Positions 52,850-61,625 of a DNA stretch of 64,000 nt are shown here, piece after piece (within the stretch, counting starts at the first letter, position 1; every line of letters starts with the position of its first letter). The stretch is from Caballeronia sp. INDeC2 (lineage in GTDB: Bacteria; Pseudomonadota; Gammaproteobacteria; Burkholderiales; Burkholderiaceae), in assembly GCF_023631325.1 (NCBI RefSeq), contig NZ_JALQDG010000028.1:1-64000 (forward strand), read 5' to 3'. The position numbers were made by a program, and so were the translations under genes. A model generated the notes under the pieces. The model was not told the DNA's origin, searched no databases, and worked only from the letters and a program-made list of their open reading frames with translations.

Positions 52850-53641
52850 ATGGAATACCTTCTCTCGCTTGCCGCCGATCCCGCCGTGTGGGCCGCACTC
52901 GTCACGCTGATCGTGATGGAAGTCGTGCTCGGCATCGACAATCTCGTCTTCATTTCCATTCTCAGCAACAAACTGCCCGTCGTGCAACGGGCGCGCACGC
53001 AGCGCATCGGCATCATGCTCGCGCTCGTGATGCGGCTCGCGCTGCTCGGCACCGTCGCGTGGATCGCACAACTGACCGCGCCCGTGTTCACCGTGTTCGA
53101 TCACGCGTTTTCGTGGCGCGATCTCATCCTGCTCGCGGGCGGCCTGTTCCTGGTCTGGAAGGCGACCAAGGAGATGCACCATCACGTCGGAAAGGATCAC
53201 GACGATGTGCCCGGTGTCGCGTCGAGTCTCAGCAGCATGACGGCGTGGTCGGCGATCGGCCAAATTCTGCTGCTCGACCTCGTGTTCTCCGTCGACAGCA
53301 TCATTACGGCGGTCGGTATGACGGAGCATTTGCCGATCATGTTCATCGCCGTCATTTTCGCCGTCGCGACGATGCTCTTCGCCGCGCAACCGCTCTCGCG
53401 CTTCATCGAGCGTAATCCGACGGTCGTGACGCTCGCGCTCTCGTTCCTGCTCGTGATCGCGATGACGCTGATTGCAGAAGGTTTCGGAACGCACGTGCCG
53501 AAGGGCTACATCTACGCGGCGATGGGCTTCGCGGGATTCGTCGAAGGCTTGAATCTGCTGGCGCGTCGCGTGAAGGGCAAGCGGGATGCGAATGTGCAGA
53601 CGGAAAATCGCTCGCGTCGTCTGGATGGCGTGTCGGGCTGA
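52850..53641 (+). CDS. TerC family integral membrane protein
   Basis: 263 residues from ATG 52850 (the open frame upstream runs through the LysR gene antisense and is not coding). About seven to eight helices; family motifs VVLGIDNLVFISILSNKLP, RRxxRIG-like QRARTQRIGIMLALVMRLALL, and the second acidic motif DLVFSVDSIITAVGM, where the Asp residues sit inside the membrane. TerC/Alx proteins export Mn2+ or protect from metal ions and tellurite at the time of membrane protein secretion. Divergent from the NhaR-like regulator. Confidence 0.92.
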   Translation: MEYLLSLAADPAVWAALVTLIVMEVVLGIDNLVFISILSNKLPVVQRARTQRIGIMLALVMRLALLGTVAWIAQLTAPVFTVFDHAFSWRDLILLAGGLFLVWKATKEMHHHVGKDHDDVPGVASSLSSMTAWSAIGQILLLDLVFSVDSIITAVGMTEHLPIMFIAVIFAVATMLFAAQPLSRFIERNPTVVTLALSFLLVIAMTLIAEGFGTHVPKGYIYAAMGFAGFVEGLNLLARRVKGKRDANVQTENRSRRLDGVSG

Positions 53642-54025
53642 GCGTCGAACGAACGGCGCGCGCGGCGCTTATCCACAGTTTCCGTGCACAAGCCTGTGGA
53701 CAAGCAGGGGAGCCGCGCGCTATCGGCATGAAGCAACTGAAGAATTCCGCGGCGCTGCGGCGATAAAGCGAACTCACTGTGCGCCGACTCGCAGTTCACA
53801 CACTAGCGTGCGGGAATTCGGCTTGCTTCTCACACGTCGAGTGACTACGGTATGCGATAGCGCACGCCCGATTCCTTTCGGTTCCCGAACTAATCCACCG
53901 ATGAATCGCGCGTTGCGGCCACTGCGATCAATCGTCGAGAGAAAGAAAAGAACAACCGTCGCACGATGAATCCGGCGCGTACCCACGGCCTCGCTTCCTC
54001 GGAACGCAGGCGACAGGAGGGAAGA
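53642..54025. other. 384-bp intergenic region with paired DnaA-box-like sites
   Basis: No gene seen. At 53669-53677 TTATCCACA equals the strict DnaA-box consensus, and TGTGGACAA (53695-53703) is an inverted near-match, 17 bp between them. The surrounding arms CTTATCCACAG/CTGTGGACAAG can also pair as an 11-bp hairpin 28 bp after terC, so a transcript-end role is possible. The rest, around 53770-54000, probably carries the promoter of the next gene. Confidence 0.5.
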
Positions 54026-55540
54026 ATGAGCCCGCATTGGGAGATCGGCACGGCAAGCGAGGGTTTCGAGCCTATCGCGCCGCGAGCGCTCGCATCCGTC
54101 GTGCGGATCGATCCATATATCGTGTGGGCCAGCGCGACGCATTATCGCGATCTGGGCGGCATGCCGCGCGGCCGTGTGCCGATAGCCATCGAGATGAAGC
54201 AGGGCGGCGATACCGCGCAGCAGTTCGCGCAAACCATCGAGCGTAACGGCTGGCAGCACTGGATCTGGATGTCCGCGCTCTATGGCGATCCGCCCGCCGC
54301 GCTGGAGGCGACGCGCTTCTGCACGGCTCACGTGACGCGCGAGTTCTACGCGCATCTGCATTCCGACTTGGCGGGCAAGTTCGAACGCTTCACGGAAGCG
54401 CTGGTTATCACGTCACACGTCGATGCTCGCGCGGATCGCGTGCCGTCCACACATGCGCCCATGCGCGAAGGTTTGGGTAACGCGATCGTCGGCGTATGCG
54501 ATGAAGACATCGCGTTCACGCATGCGCGTTTCTCGGAGGATGCGGCTGGTTCGCGCACACGCTTTCAATGTTTCTGGAATCAGAACGATGCCGCCGAACC
54601 GGCAGCCGGCCTCGGTTACGGAAGCGAGTTGCTCAAACATCAGATGGACGCAATGCTGAACGATGCGCGCCTTCATGCCGAAACGGCACATGCGGCCGGC
54701 GGCGCACGCGTGTACGGTTTCGCGCATGACGGCCCGGCGGCCGCCGAGCTCGCGAGCCGCTATCCATCGCGCGCGTTGCGTGATGCCGATGCCGTTCGAG
54801 ACACGCCCTTGCCGATGATCGGCGTGCAGCTCAAACGGCGCTGCCGCACGATGCGCGACGCGTTGGGCCCCTGTCCCGACGCCGAAGTGCTCGACGCCGT
54901 CCGCTATGTCGTGCAGCGCGCGCAGGACATTGGCGGGGCGGCGTGTCATGCGCTCGTCAGCCTGAACGCCGGGCATGTCGCGTGGCAGCAGGACGGCAGC
55001 TCGCTCATCGAAGGCGCGCTCGACGAATTGATGGACACCGGCGCGTGCTCCGTCGTGCTGCCATCGGGCAACGCCGATCTGTCGCACTGCCGCGGGGCGC
55101 TGAAAATCGCGGAGCGCGCGGAATCGGCGCTGCGCTGGCCCGTGCGCGCGCATTACGCATCGCCGAGTCTCGCGGAGATCTGGTGTTCGGGCGATGCCGG
55201 CGCGCCCGCCGTCGATGTGCAGATCGTGCCGCCCGACGGCGTCGCGAGCGCGTGGCTCACGCTCGGCGACATCGGCACTTATACGCGAGGCGGCGATGCG
55301 ATTTGCACCGTGGTGCATCTCGGCCGCGGTGCGCGCGGCGACGGGCACATGATCCTCGTCGCGCTCGCGCCGACCGCGGCGCGCGGCGGCATGCGTCGCG
55401 CGGCGGCAGGCGAATGGCTCATTCGCCTGCGGAACAACGCCCGCGCGACGCTCACCGCTTACGCGTGGATGCAGTGCGACGAATCATCCGACGAGACGCC
55501 GCTCGTCGTTCAGTCGCATTCACGCGATGGCGGCAACTAG
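54026..55540 (+). CDS. Subtilase (S8)-like protein, catalytic competence uncertain
   Basis: 504 residues; ATG 54026 is preceded by AGGAGGG, so the frame from 53966 is not used. A subtilase-like core is suggested by NAIVGVCDEDIAFTHARF (Asp-region strand), ARVYGFAHDGPAAAELASRY (possible His region), and HALVSLNAGHVAWQQDGSSLIEGALDELMDTGACSVVLPSGN, where PSGN resembles the oxyanion-hole Asn motif. I find no GTSxA(x)P serine motif, so it may be inactive or divergent. A C-terminal beta-rich ~150-residue part follows (IVPPDGVASAWLTLGDIGTYTRGGDAICTVVHLG). No signal peptide. It is adjacent to, and tail-to-tail with, the antiporter. Confidence 0.55.
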   Translation: MSPHWEIGTASEGFEPIAPRALASVVRIDPYIVWASATHYRDLGGMPRGRVPIAIEMKQGGDTAQQFAQTIERNGWQHWIWMSALYGDPPAALEATRFCTAHVTREFYAHLHSDLAGKFERFTEALVITSHVDARADRVPSTHAPMREGLGNAIVGVCDEDIAFTHARFSEDAAGSRTRFQCFWNQNDAAEPAAGLGYGSELLKHQMDAMLNDARLHAETAHAAGGARVYGFAHDGPAAAELASRYPSRALRDADAVRDTPLPMIGVQLKRRCRTMRDALGPCPDAEVLDAVRYVVQRAQDIGGAACHALVSLNAGHVAWQQDGSSLIEGALDELMDTGACSVVLPSGNADLSHCRGALKIAERAESALRWPVRAHYASPSLAEIWCSGDAGAPAVDVQIVPPDGVASAWLTLGDIGTYTRGGDAICTVVHLGRGARGDGHMILVALAPTAARGGMRRAAAGEWLIRLRNNARATLTAYAWMQCDESSDETPLVVQSHSRDGGN

Positions 55541-55543
55541 CGC

Positions 55544-57154
55544 TCAACCGCGCGAATGGAGCGCGATGATCTCCTGAAGATCGAGGTCGTGCTCCAGCGA
55601 ATGCAGCAGTTCATCGTGAATCTCGCCTGAACGATGCATGCGCAGCAACTCCGCGCGCCCGGCCGCGATTGCGGCGAGCACGACGTCGTAATGTGCGTGG
55701 CGCGCGTCTGTCGGAAATTCCTCCATGTCTTCGAAACGCTTCGTGAGCCCCGCGCGATACGTATATTGCTCGAGCAGACGCGGATGGATCACGTTGCCGT
55801 CGGCGTCGTGCACGAGCGGCTGAATCGCGGCCAGTTGCGCGGTTTCCATGCGCGCCCAGGCCTGCGGTTCGGTGAGATGCCGCGACGAGCGCTCGTGGCC
55901 GCGCGTCAAAGAAAGCAGGGCGATGAGCGGGCCGATAGTCGCACCCTGCAGAAGCACCGTGACGAGGATCACCGCGAAGCCGGCGAAAAGGATGAGATCG
56001 CGGCCCGGCATCGACTCGGGCAAGGAAAGCGCGACGGCGAGCGTCACCACGCCGCGCATGCCGGCCCAGCTCACGACGGTGGCCGCGCGCCAGTCGGGAA
56101 CGGCGACGCTGGCTTCGCCGAGGTCCGCGCGCTTGCGTCCGGTCACGGTCCACGCGATCCATTTCACGGCCTCGACGCCGAACACCCACACGAAGCGCGA
56201 CAGGATCACGACGGCGATCACGGCGACCGTGGCGGGCCCGAGCAGCGAGAACGCATCGCCGACGCCTCCGAGCCGCACCGCGATGCCGCGCAGCGACAAG
56301 CCGATCAGCACGAACACGAGCGCCTCCAGCACGAACACGACGACCTGCCAGAAAGCCGTGCCGCGCATGCGCTGCGCCGCCGTGAACACTTCGTGCTGAT
56401 GCCAGCCGACGACCATGCCGCACGTGACCGTCGCGATGACGCTCGACACGCCCAGTTCTTCGCCCGCGATATAGCTGACCCAGGAGGTGAGCATCGACGT
56501 GGTGATGACGAGATAGTCGTCCTCGAGCGCGCGCATGATTCTGACGGCGATGAAGCCCGCGACGATCCCGACGATGACCCCGCCGATCGCCAGCCCCGCG
56601 AAGCTCGCGACGGCGCGCGGCGCGCTGAACACGCCGCTCATCGCAGCGACGAGCGCGAAGCGGAACAGCACGAGGCCCGCCGCATCGTTGAGCAGGCTTT
56701 CGCCTTCGAGCAGCACCATCAGACGGCGCGGCAGCGCCACGCGTTCGAGCACGGCCTTGGCGGCGACGGCGTCGGGCGGCGAAACGACTGCGCCGAGCGC
56801 GAAGCACGCGGCCCACGGCAGCGCGGGCACGACGAGATGCACCGCGATGCCGACGACGAGCGTCGTGAACGCGACCGCGCCGATCGCGAGCAGCAGGATG
56901 CCGCTCAGATTGCGCTTGAAGTCGTCCCACACGAAAAAGTACGCGCCGTACATCAGGAGCGGCGGCAGGAACACGACGAGCACGAGTTCCGGGTCGAGCT
57001 CGATACGCGGCAGGCCCGGCACGAAGGCCATCGCGACGCCGCCGACGAGCAGCGCGGCCGCGGGCGGCAAGCGCAAACGCTTGGCGAGCACTTCGAGCGC
57101 GATGATCGCGATCAGCGAAACGAGCACCAGATTGAAAGCCGTGGCGGCGTGCAT
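55544..57154 (-). CDS. CPA1 family Na+/H+ antiporter
   Basis: 536 residues: about twelve membrane helices and a ~110-residue cytosolic tail. CPA1 landmarks: FLPPLLMYGAYFFVWDDFKRN, VVSPPDAVAAKAVLERVALPRR, and LLEGESLLNDAAGLVLFRFAL, which carries the ND ion-binding pair. A later WAGMRGVVTLAVALSLPE motif is also diagnostic (YjcE/NhaP-like). It exchanges Na+ (or K+) for H+ across the inner membrane. It ends three bases from the subtilase-like gene, convergently. A functional link with the NhaR-like regulator 3 kb away is inference. Confidence 0.93.
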   Translation of the reverse strand: MHAATAFNLVLVSLIAIIALEVLAKRLRLPPAAALLVGGVAMAFVPGLPRIELDPELVLVVFLPPLLMYGAYFFVWDDFKRNLSGILLLAIGAVAFTTLVVGIAVHLVVPALPWAACFALGAVVSPPDAVAAKAVLERVALPRRLMVLLEGESLLNDAAGLVLFRFALVAAMSGVFSAPRAVASFAGLAIGGVIVGIVAGFIAVRIMRALEDDYLVITTSMLTSWVSYIAGEELGVSSVIATVTCGMVVGWHQHEVFTAAQRMRGTAFWQVVVFVLEALVFVLIGLSLRGIAVRLGGVGDAFSLLGPATVAVIAVVILSRFVWVFGVEAVKWIAWTVTGRKRADLGEASVAVPDWRAATVVSWAGMRGVVTLAVALSLPESMPGRDLILFAGFAVILVTVLLQGATIGPLIALLSLTRGHERSSRHLTEPQAWARMETAQLAAIQPLVHDADGNVIHPRLLEQYTYRAGLTKRFEDMEEFPTDARHAHYDVVLAAIAAGRAELLRMHRSGEIHDELLHSLEHDLDLQEIIALHSRG

Positions 57155-57289
57155 GGATTGTCCTCGGGTTGCGGTGAATTCTTGTGCCGAAATGCGCGGC
57201 GGCCCACGCAGACGCCATGCATCGCGCTGCTACGATCGACGTGGGGCCGGGCCGCGAGCCGGGGTCATCGTATCTGAAAGGAAAAGAAA

Positions 57290-57514
57290 ATGAGACGAAA
57301 GTCGTCGGGCGTGGCGGTGGCGGCCGTGTTGGTGGGCGTCGCCGTGGCGGCCGTGCTGTATATCGCGAGCTTCGGCAGGTCGCGTCACGCGGATGCGCCC
57401 GTGCCGGCGCCTTCCGCGCTCGCCGCGCAAGACGCAGCCGCGAGTGCCGCTGCGTTCGGGAACGCGCCGAAGCAGCCCGAAGCGACGCAGGGCGATCGAA
57501 CCGCCGCGCGCTGA
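57290..57514 (+). CDS. Small single-pass membrane or exported protein
   Basis: 74 residues; ATG 57290 follows AAAGGAAAAG. MRRKSSGVAVAAVLVGVAVAAVLYIASFG is one hydrophobic helix with a positively charged start (an anchor, or an uncleaved signal without a clear cleavage site), then an Ala/Pro-rich tail DAPVPAPSALAAQDAAASAAAFG ending TQGDRTAAR. Low complexity gives no family clue. Good ribosome site and codon pattern support expression. Confidence 0.5.
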   Translation: MRRKSSGVAVAAVLVGVAVAAVLYIASFGRSRHADAPVPAPSALAAQDAAASAAAFGNAPKQPEATQGDRTAAR

Positions 57515-57624
57515 TGCGCGGCGTCCAGTCTTTGTCGCAGCCAACGAACCTGTCACGCTCGACAGGAATATTACTTGCTCGCCGCCTGACGATGCCAATT
57601 AAGGCTCGCCGGGAGCAAATAGCG

Positions 57625-59475
57625 ATGGGACACCATCCCCAGCAGGTTCCAGCCGCCGTGTTGCCCGTCGACGGGCGCGGCATGATCGGCAACATGAAGA
57701 CGGCGGCGCTCGTGTCGCTGTGCGGCGCGGTCGACTTCATGTGCTTTCCACGCATCGACTCGCCCACACTTTTCGCCGGGCTGCTCGACCACGAGCGCGG
57801 CGGCGCTTTCTCGATCACGCCGCGCACGCCGCATGCGAACCGCCGTGCGAACGTCAAGCAGATGTATCTGCCGGAAACGAACGTGCTGCTCACGCGTTTC
57901 ATGACCGGCGAGGGCGTGTGCGAATTGCTCGATCTGATGCCGGTCGCGTCGAATGCATCCCGCGCCGATGATGTGCCGAATTGCGTGCTGCGCATCGTGC
58001 GGCTCGTGTACGGGCGCATGACGCTCGACGTGCGCTGCGACCCGCGCTTCGACTACGCGCGCGCAAAGCACACGGCGCAGGCGGTGGAGAAGGGCATCGA
58101 CTTCATCTGCGCCGATGGCTCCCCGCCCGTGCGCCTCGTCGCGAACGTGCCGCTTGCAATCGACGGCCAGGCCGCGTGCGCCACGCTGGATTTGGAGGCG
58201 GGCGATTGCGCCTGCTTCGCGCTCGGCGACGCGCACGGGCTCGCCGGCATCGAGTCGAACCACGACGCGATTCTCGCCGACACCATCGAGTACTGGAAGC
58301 AATGGTCGGCGCGCTCGACGTATCGCGGGCGCTATCGCGAAGTCGTGCTGCGCTCGGCGCTGACCTTGAAGCTCTTGAGCTCGGAGGAATTCGGCGCGAT
58401 CGTCGCCGCGCCGACCTTCGGCCTGCCCGAGGCGCAGGACGGCTCGCGCCGCTGGGATTACCGCTTCACCTGGATACGCGACGCCGCCTTTTCCGTGTAC
58501 GCGCTGCTGCGCCTCGGCTACACCGGCGAGGCGGAACGCTTCATGAAATGGATCGCCGAGCGCAGCCGCGATTGCAGCACGCACGGCCAGTTGCGCGTGA
58601 TGTATTCGGTCGACGGCAACGACGCGCTCGCGGAAAGCGCATTGACGAGTCTCATCGGCGAAGTGCCGGGACGCGTGGTCGTCGGCAACGAGGCGCGCGA
58701 TCAGACCCAGCTCGATGTCTACGGCGCGCTGCTCGATTCGGTCTACCTCTACAACAAATACGGCGCGGCCATTTCCTACGATGGCTGGCGGCACGTGACG
58801 CGCACGGTCGATTACGTCGTCGAGCATTGGCGCGAAGCCGACAATGGCATCTGGGAGTTTCGCAACGGCACGCGCGCGCTGCTGCATTCGCGCCTGATGT
58901 GCTGGGTGACGGTGGACCGCGCGCTGCGGCTCGCGGAGAAGCGCTCGCTGCCCGCTCCGCTCGCGGACTGGTTCCGCACGCGCGACGAGATTCATCGCGA
59001 TATCCACGAACAGTTCTGGAACAACGACATCAAGAGCTTCGTGCAGACGCCCGGTTCGGCCACGCTCGACGCCTCCGCATTGATGATGCCGCTCGTGCGT
59101 TTCATCGGCCCGAAGGATCCGCGCTGGATCGGCACGCTCGATGCGATCGGTCGCGACTTGCGCGTCGATCCGCTGATTTTCCGCTATACGCGCGGCTCGA
59201 CGCTCGACGGCTTGCCCGGCACGGAAGGCGGCTTCTCGGCCTGCTCGTTCTGGTATGCGGAGGCGCTCGCGCGCGCGGGACGTGTGGACGAAGGGCGGCT
59301 CGTCTTCGAGAAGATGCTCGCGTATGCGAATCACGTCGGGCTCTTCTCGGAGGAAGTGGCGACGAGAGGCGAGGCGCTCGGCAATTTTCCGCAAGCGCTC
59401 ACGCATCTCGCGCTCATCAGCGCCGCGTACCAGCTCGACAGGAATCTCGATCGCGTGCACGTGCCCTGGACCTGA
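57625..59475 (+). CDS. Glycoside hydrolase family 15 (glucoamylase/trehalase-like)
   Basis: 616 residues from ATG 57625, with GGGAG nine bases upstream; ATG 57592 is an alternative. The N-terminal beta domain is GNMKTAALVSLCGAVDFMCFPRIDSPTLFAGLLDHERGGAFSI; the (alpha/alpha)6 catalytic barrel follows, with RRWDYRFTWIRDAAFSVYALLRLGY (W283-I-R-D, the substrate pocket) and late GLPGTEGGFSACSFWYAEAL plus EEVATRGEALGNFPQALTHLALI. The two catalytic Glu are expected in the barrel; E in GTEGGF and EEV are candidates. It cleaves glucose from maltooligosaccharides or trehalose. Cytosolic (no signal). Confidence 0.9.
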   Translation: MGHHPQQVPAAVLPVDGRGMIGNMKTAALVSLCGAVDFMCFPRIDSPTLFAGLLDHERGGAFSITPRTPHANRRANVKQMYLPETNVLLTRFMTGEGVCELLDLMPVASNASRADDVPNCVLRIVRLVYGRMTLDVRCDPRFDYARAKHTAQAVEKGIDFICADGSPPVRLVANVPLAIDGQAACATLDLEAGDCACFALGDAHGLAGIESNHDAILADTIEYWKQWSARSTYRGRYREVVLRSALTLKLLSSEEFGAIVAAPTFGLPEAQDGSRRWDYRFTWIRDAAFSVYALLRLGYTGEAERFMKWIAERSRDCSTHGQLRVMYSVDGNDALAESALTSLIGEVPGRVVVGNEARDQTQLDVYGALLDSVYLYNKYGAAISYDGWRHVTRTVDYVVEHWREADNGIWEFRNGTRALLHSRLMCWVTVDRALRLAEKRSLPAPLADWFRTRDEIHRDIHEQFWNNDIKSFVQTPGSATLDASALMMPLVRFIGPKDPRWIGTLDAIGRDLRVDPLIFRYTRGSTLDGLPGTEGGFSACSFWYAEALARAGRVDEGRLVFEKMLAYANHVGLFSEEVATRGEALGNFPQALTHLALISAAYQLDRNLDRVHVPWT

Positions 59476-59529
59476 TCGATCTGCGTGTATCCTTTCAGCT
59501 CACTCTGAGCGTGGACGGAGGACGGGCGG

Positions 59530-60159
59530 ATGAACGGCAAGACGGTCATGGCGTGCATCGACGCGGCGCAGGCGTCGCTCAAGGAACATGCCGACGAAAT
59601 CGCCTCGCTCGATCAGGCGATCGGCGACGGCGATCACATCATCAATCTGCTGCGCGGCATGGCTGCGCTCACAGGCATGCGGGCGCAGATCGAAGCCGAA
59701 GCCTTTGCGCCCGCGCTCAAGCTCGCGGCGACGAAGGTGCTGTCGACGGTCGGCGGCTCGTCCGGGCCGCTCTTCTTTTCGATGCTGACGGGCATGGCGA
59801 AGACATCGACCGGCGATGCCGGCGTCGCCGGTTTCGCGCGCGCGTTCGCGGCCGGCGTCGATGCCGTCGGTCAGCGCGGCAAGACGGGCACCGGCAGCAA
59901 GACGATGATGGACGTGCTCATTCCCGTAGCCGAACGCTTCACCGCAATGGCCGGTGCGGGCGCTTCGAAGAACGACGTTTTGACGGAACTGCCGCGCATC
60001 GCGGAAGAAAGCATGCTCGCGACGCGCGACATGCTCGCCACGAAGGGCCGTGCATCGTTTCTCGGCGAACGCTCGCGCGGCCATATCGATCCGGGCGCGC
60101 GGTCGAGCCAGCTCATGATCGAAGCCGTCTGCGCGCGACTCGCGCAAGGCGATGCCTGA
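59530..60159 (+). CDS. dhaL: Dihydroxyacetone kinase subunit DhaL
   Basis: 209 residues; GGAGG precedes the ATG. Nucleotide/Mg-binding motif LDQAIGDGDHIINLLRG (28-43) and GGSSGPLFFSMLTGMAK, then GKTGTGSKTMMDVLIPVAERF and SFLGERSRGHIDPGARSSQLMIEA: the DhaL (Dak2) subunit that holds ADP/ATP. With DhaK it phosphorylates dihydroxyacetone. The gene order L-K is reversed from the common K-L-M, and no DhaM (PTS phosphodonor) follows. The usual H-G-N after GDGD is H-I-I-N here. Confidence 0.92.
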   Translation: MNGKTVMACIDAAQASLKEHADEIASLDQAIGDGDHIINLLRGMAALTGMRAQIEAEAFAPALKLAATKVLSTVGGSSGPLFFSMLTGMAKTSTGDAGVAGFARAFAAGVDAVGQRGKTGTGSKTMMDVLIPVAERFTAMAGAGASKNDVLTELPRIAEESMLATRDMLATKGRASFLGERSRGHIDPGARSSQLMIEAVCARLAQGDA

Positions 60160-60181
60160 ATACGAAAAAGGAGCAGGGGAC

Positions 60182-61171
60182 ATGAAGAAATTCATCAATC
60201 GCGTCGATGATTATCTGACCGAAAGCCTCGCGGGCTTCGCCGCGGCGCATGCGGATCTCGTGACGGTCAGTTTCGATCCGCTCTACATCGTGCGCAACGC
60301 GTTGAAGCCGGGCAAGGTCGCGATTATCTCGGGCGGCGGATCGGGTCACGAGCCGTTGCACGGCGGCTTCGTCGGACACGGCATGCTCGATGCCGCATGC
60401 CCCGGCCAGGTGTTCACATCACCGACGCCCGATCAGATGATGGCCGCGGCGCAGGCAGCGGATACCGGCGCGGGCGTGCTGTTCATCGTGAAGAATTATT
60501 CAGGCGACCTGATGAACTTCGAGATGGCGTCCGAGCTGTGCGAGATGCCGAACGCGTCGGTGATCGTCAACGATGATGTCGCCGTCGAGAACTCCAGCTT
60601 CACGACCGGACGGCGCGGTGTCGCGGGCACGGTGATCGTCGAGAAGCTCGTCGGCAGTTTCGCGGAAACCGGCTCCGATCTGCAGGCGTGCCGGGCGTTC
60701 GGCGAGCGCGTGACGGCGCGGATCGCATCGATGGGCGTCGCGTTTTCGAGCTGCACGGTGCCCGCCGCGGGCCGGCCGACATTCACGCTCGGCGACGATG
60801 AGATCGAGATCGGCGTGGGCATTCACGGCGAGCCGGGACGCCGGCGAGCCAAGTTCGAAACGGCGAACGCGATCGCGGATGAATTGCTTGCCGCGATCGT
60901 CGATGATCTGAAACCCGCGGCGGATGCGCCGTTGCTTTTGCTCGTCAATGGCTTGGGCGGCACGCCGTTGTCGGAACTCTATCTGCTCTACCACGCGGCG
61001 CGCACGTGGCTCGATGGGCGCGGCTTGAGCGTCGCGCGCTCTCAAGTAGGCGCGCTGACGACATCGCTGGAAATGGCGGGCGCGTCGATCACACTCTGCA
61101 CGCTCGACGACGAAATGATGAGGCATTGGGATAGCCCGGTGCACACGGCCGGACTGCGTTGGGGAATGTGA
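60182..61171 (+). CDS. dhaK: Dihydroxyacetone kinase subunit DhaK
   Basis: 329 residues from ATG 60182 (AAAGGAGCAGGGG upstream). Substrate site IISGGGSGHEPLHGGFVGHGMLDAACPG; H215 in GVGIHGEPG corresponds to the His that forms a covalent hemiaminal with dihydroxyacetone (His218 in E. coli). KNYSGDLMNFEMA and VNDDVAV are also conserved. Complete Dak1 domain only, without the Dak2 part found in ATP-dependent fused enzymes; DhaL is the preceding gene, 22 bp apart. Confidence 0.94.
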   Translation: MKKFINRVDDYLTESLAGFAAAHADLVTVSFDPLYIVRNALKPGKVAIISGGGSGHEPLHGGFVGHGMLDAACPGQVFTSPTPDQMMAAAQAADTGAGVLFIVKNYSGDLMNFEMASELCEMPNASVIVNDDVAVENSSFTTGRRGVAGTVIVEKLVGSFAETGSDLQACRAFGERVTARIASMGVAFSSCTVPAAGRPTFTLGDDEIEIGVGIHGEPGRRRAKFETANAIADELLAAIVDDLKPAADAPLLLLVNGLGGTPLSELYLLYHAARTWLDGRGLSVARSQVGALTTSLEMAGASITLCTLDDEMMRHWDSPVHTAGLRWGM

Positions 61172-61235
61172 TCGCGAGGTCATCGCGGGTGGCTCAATAA
61201 AGGATTTCACGCGGCGGGAAGGGTATATAGTGGAC

Positions 61236-61245
61236 AGACCGGTCT
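61236..61245. promoter_or_regulatory. AGACCGGTCT palindrome upstream of DUF1488 gene
   Basis: A perfect 10-bp palindrome just downstream of TATAGT (61226-61231), a possible -10 element. Its AGACC/GGTCT half-sites resemble those bound by several TetR-type repressors. It lies before a 20-codon leader frame and the DUF1488 gene. Confidence 0.4.
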
Positions 61246-61258
61246 TTCAGAGGTCGTC

Positions 61259-61321
61259 ATGCGATCAGAAATCAGGAAAGCAGTCTCCGTCATGGCATTT
61301 ATCGACGGAATCAGAGGCTGA
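61259..61321 (+). CDS. Leader ORF (20 codons) before the DUF1488 gene
   Basis: ATG 61259 has AGAGG five bases upstream and the frame ends TGA two bases before the GTG of the next gene; it encodes MRSEIRKAVSVMAFIDGIRG. Tight spacing suggests translational coupling. No known peptide function. Confidence 0.3.
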   Translation: MRSEIRKAVSVMAFIDGIRG

Positions 61322-61323
61322 TC

Positions 61324-61572
61324 GTGGCGCTCTATTTTCCGAATCCGAGCCGAAGCTACGATGCCGCCCGGCATTGCGTCTTTTTCTGGGGATATGACGA
61401 GTCGAAGGAAATCACGTTCGAGGTCGGGAGTGCAACGCTTAAAGGCCTGCAACCCGCGCTCGGATCCGACGAACGGTCCTATCTCGTGGCATTCGACGAA
61501 TTCCGCGAAAAGCTGCTTGAGATCGCGCAGAAGCGCTACGTTCGCGGCCCGCAGAATCGTTATTCGATTTGA
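61324..61572 (+). CDS. DUF1488 family protein
   Basis: 82 residues from GTG 61324. The family pattern is clear: MALYFPNPSRSYDAARHCVFFWGYDESKEITFEVGSATLKGL, then SYLVAFDEFREKLLEIAQKRY. These small cytosolic proteins are widespread in Burkholderiaceae and often occur near other tiny genes; no function is established. It is preceded by a coupled leader frame and an AGACCGGTCT palindrome. Confidence 0.85.
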   Translation: MALYFPNPSRSYDAARHCVFFWGYDESKEITFEVGSATLKGLQPALGSDERSYLVAFDEFREKLLEIAQKRYVRGPQNRYSI

Positions 61573-61625
61573 TGAACCGCTGAGGCGTCGCTAATGGCTG
61601 TGCAAGCCGATCAAGGTTTCCCTTC

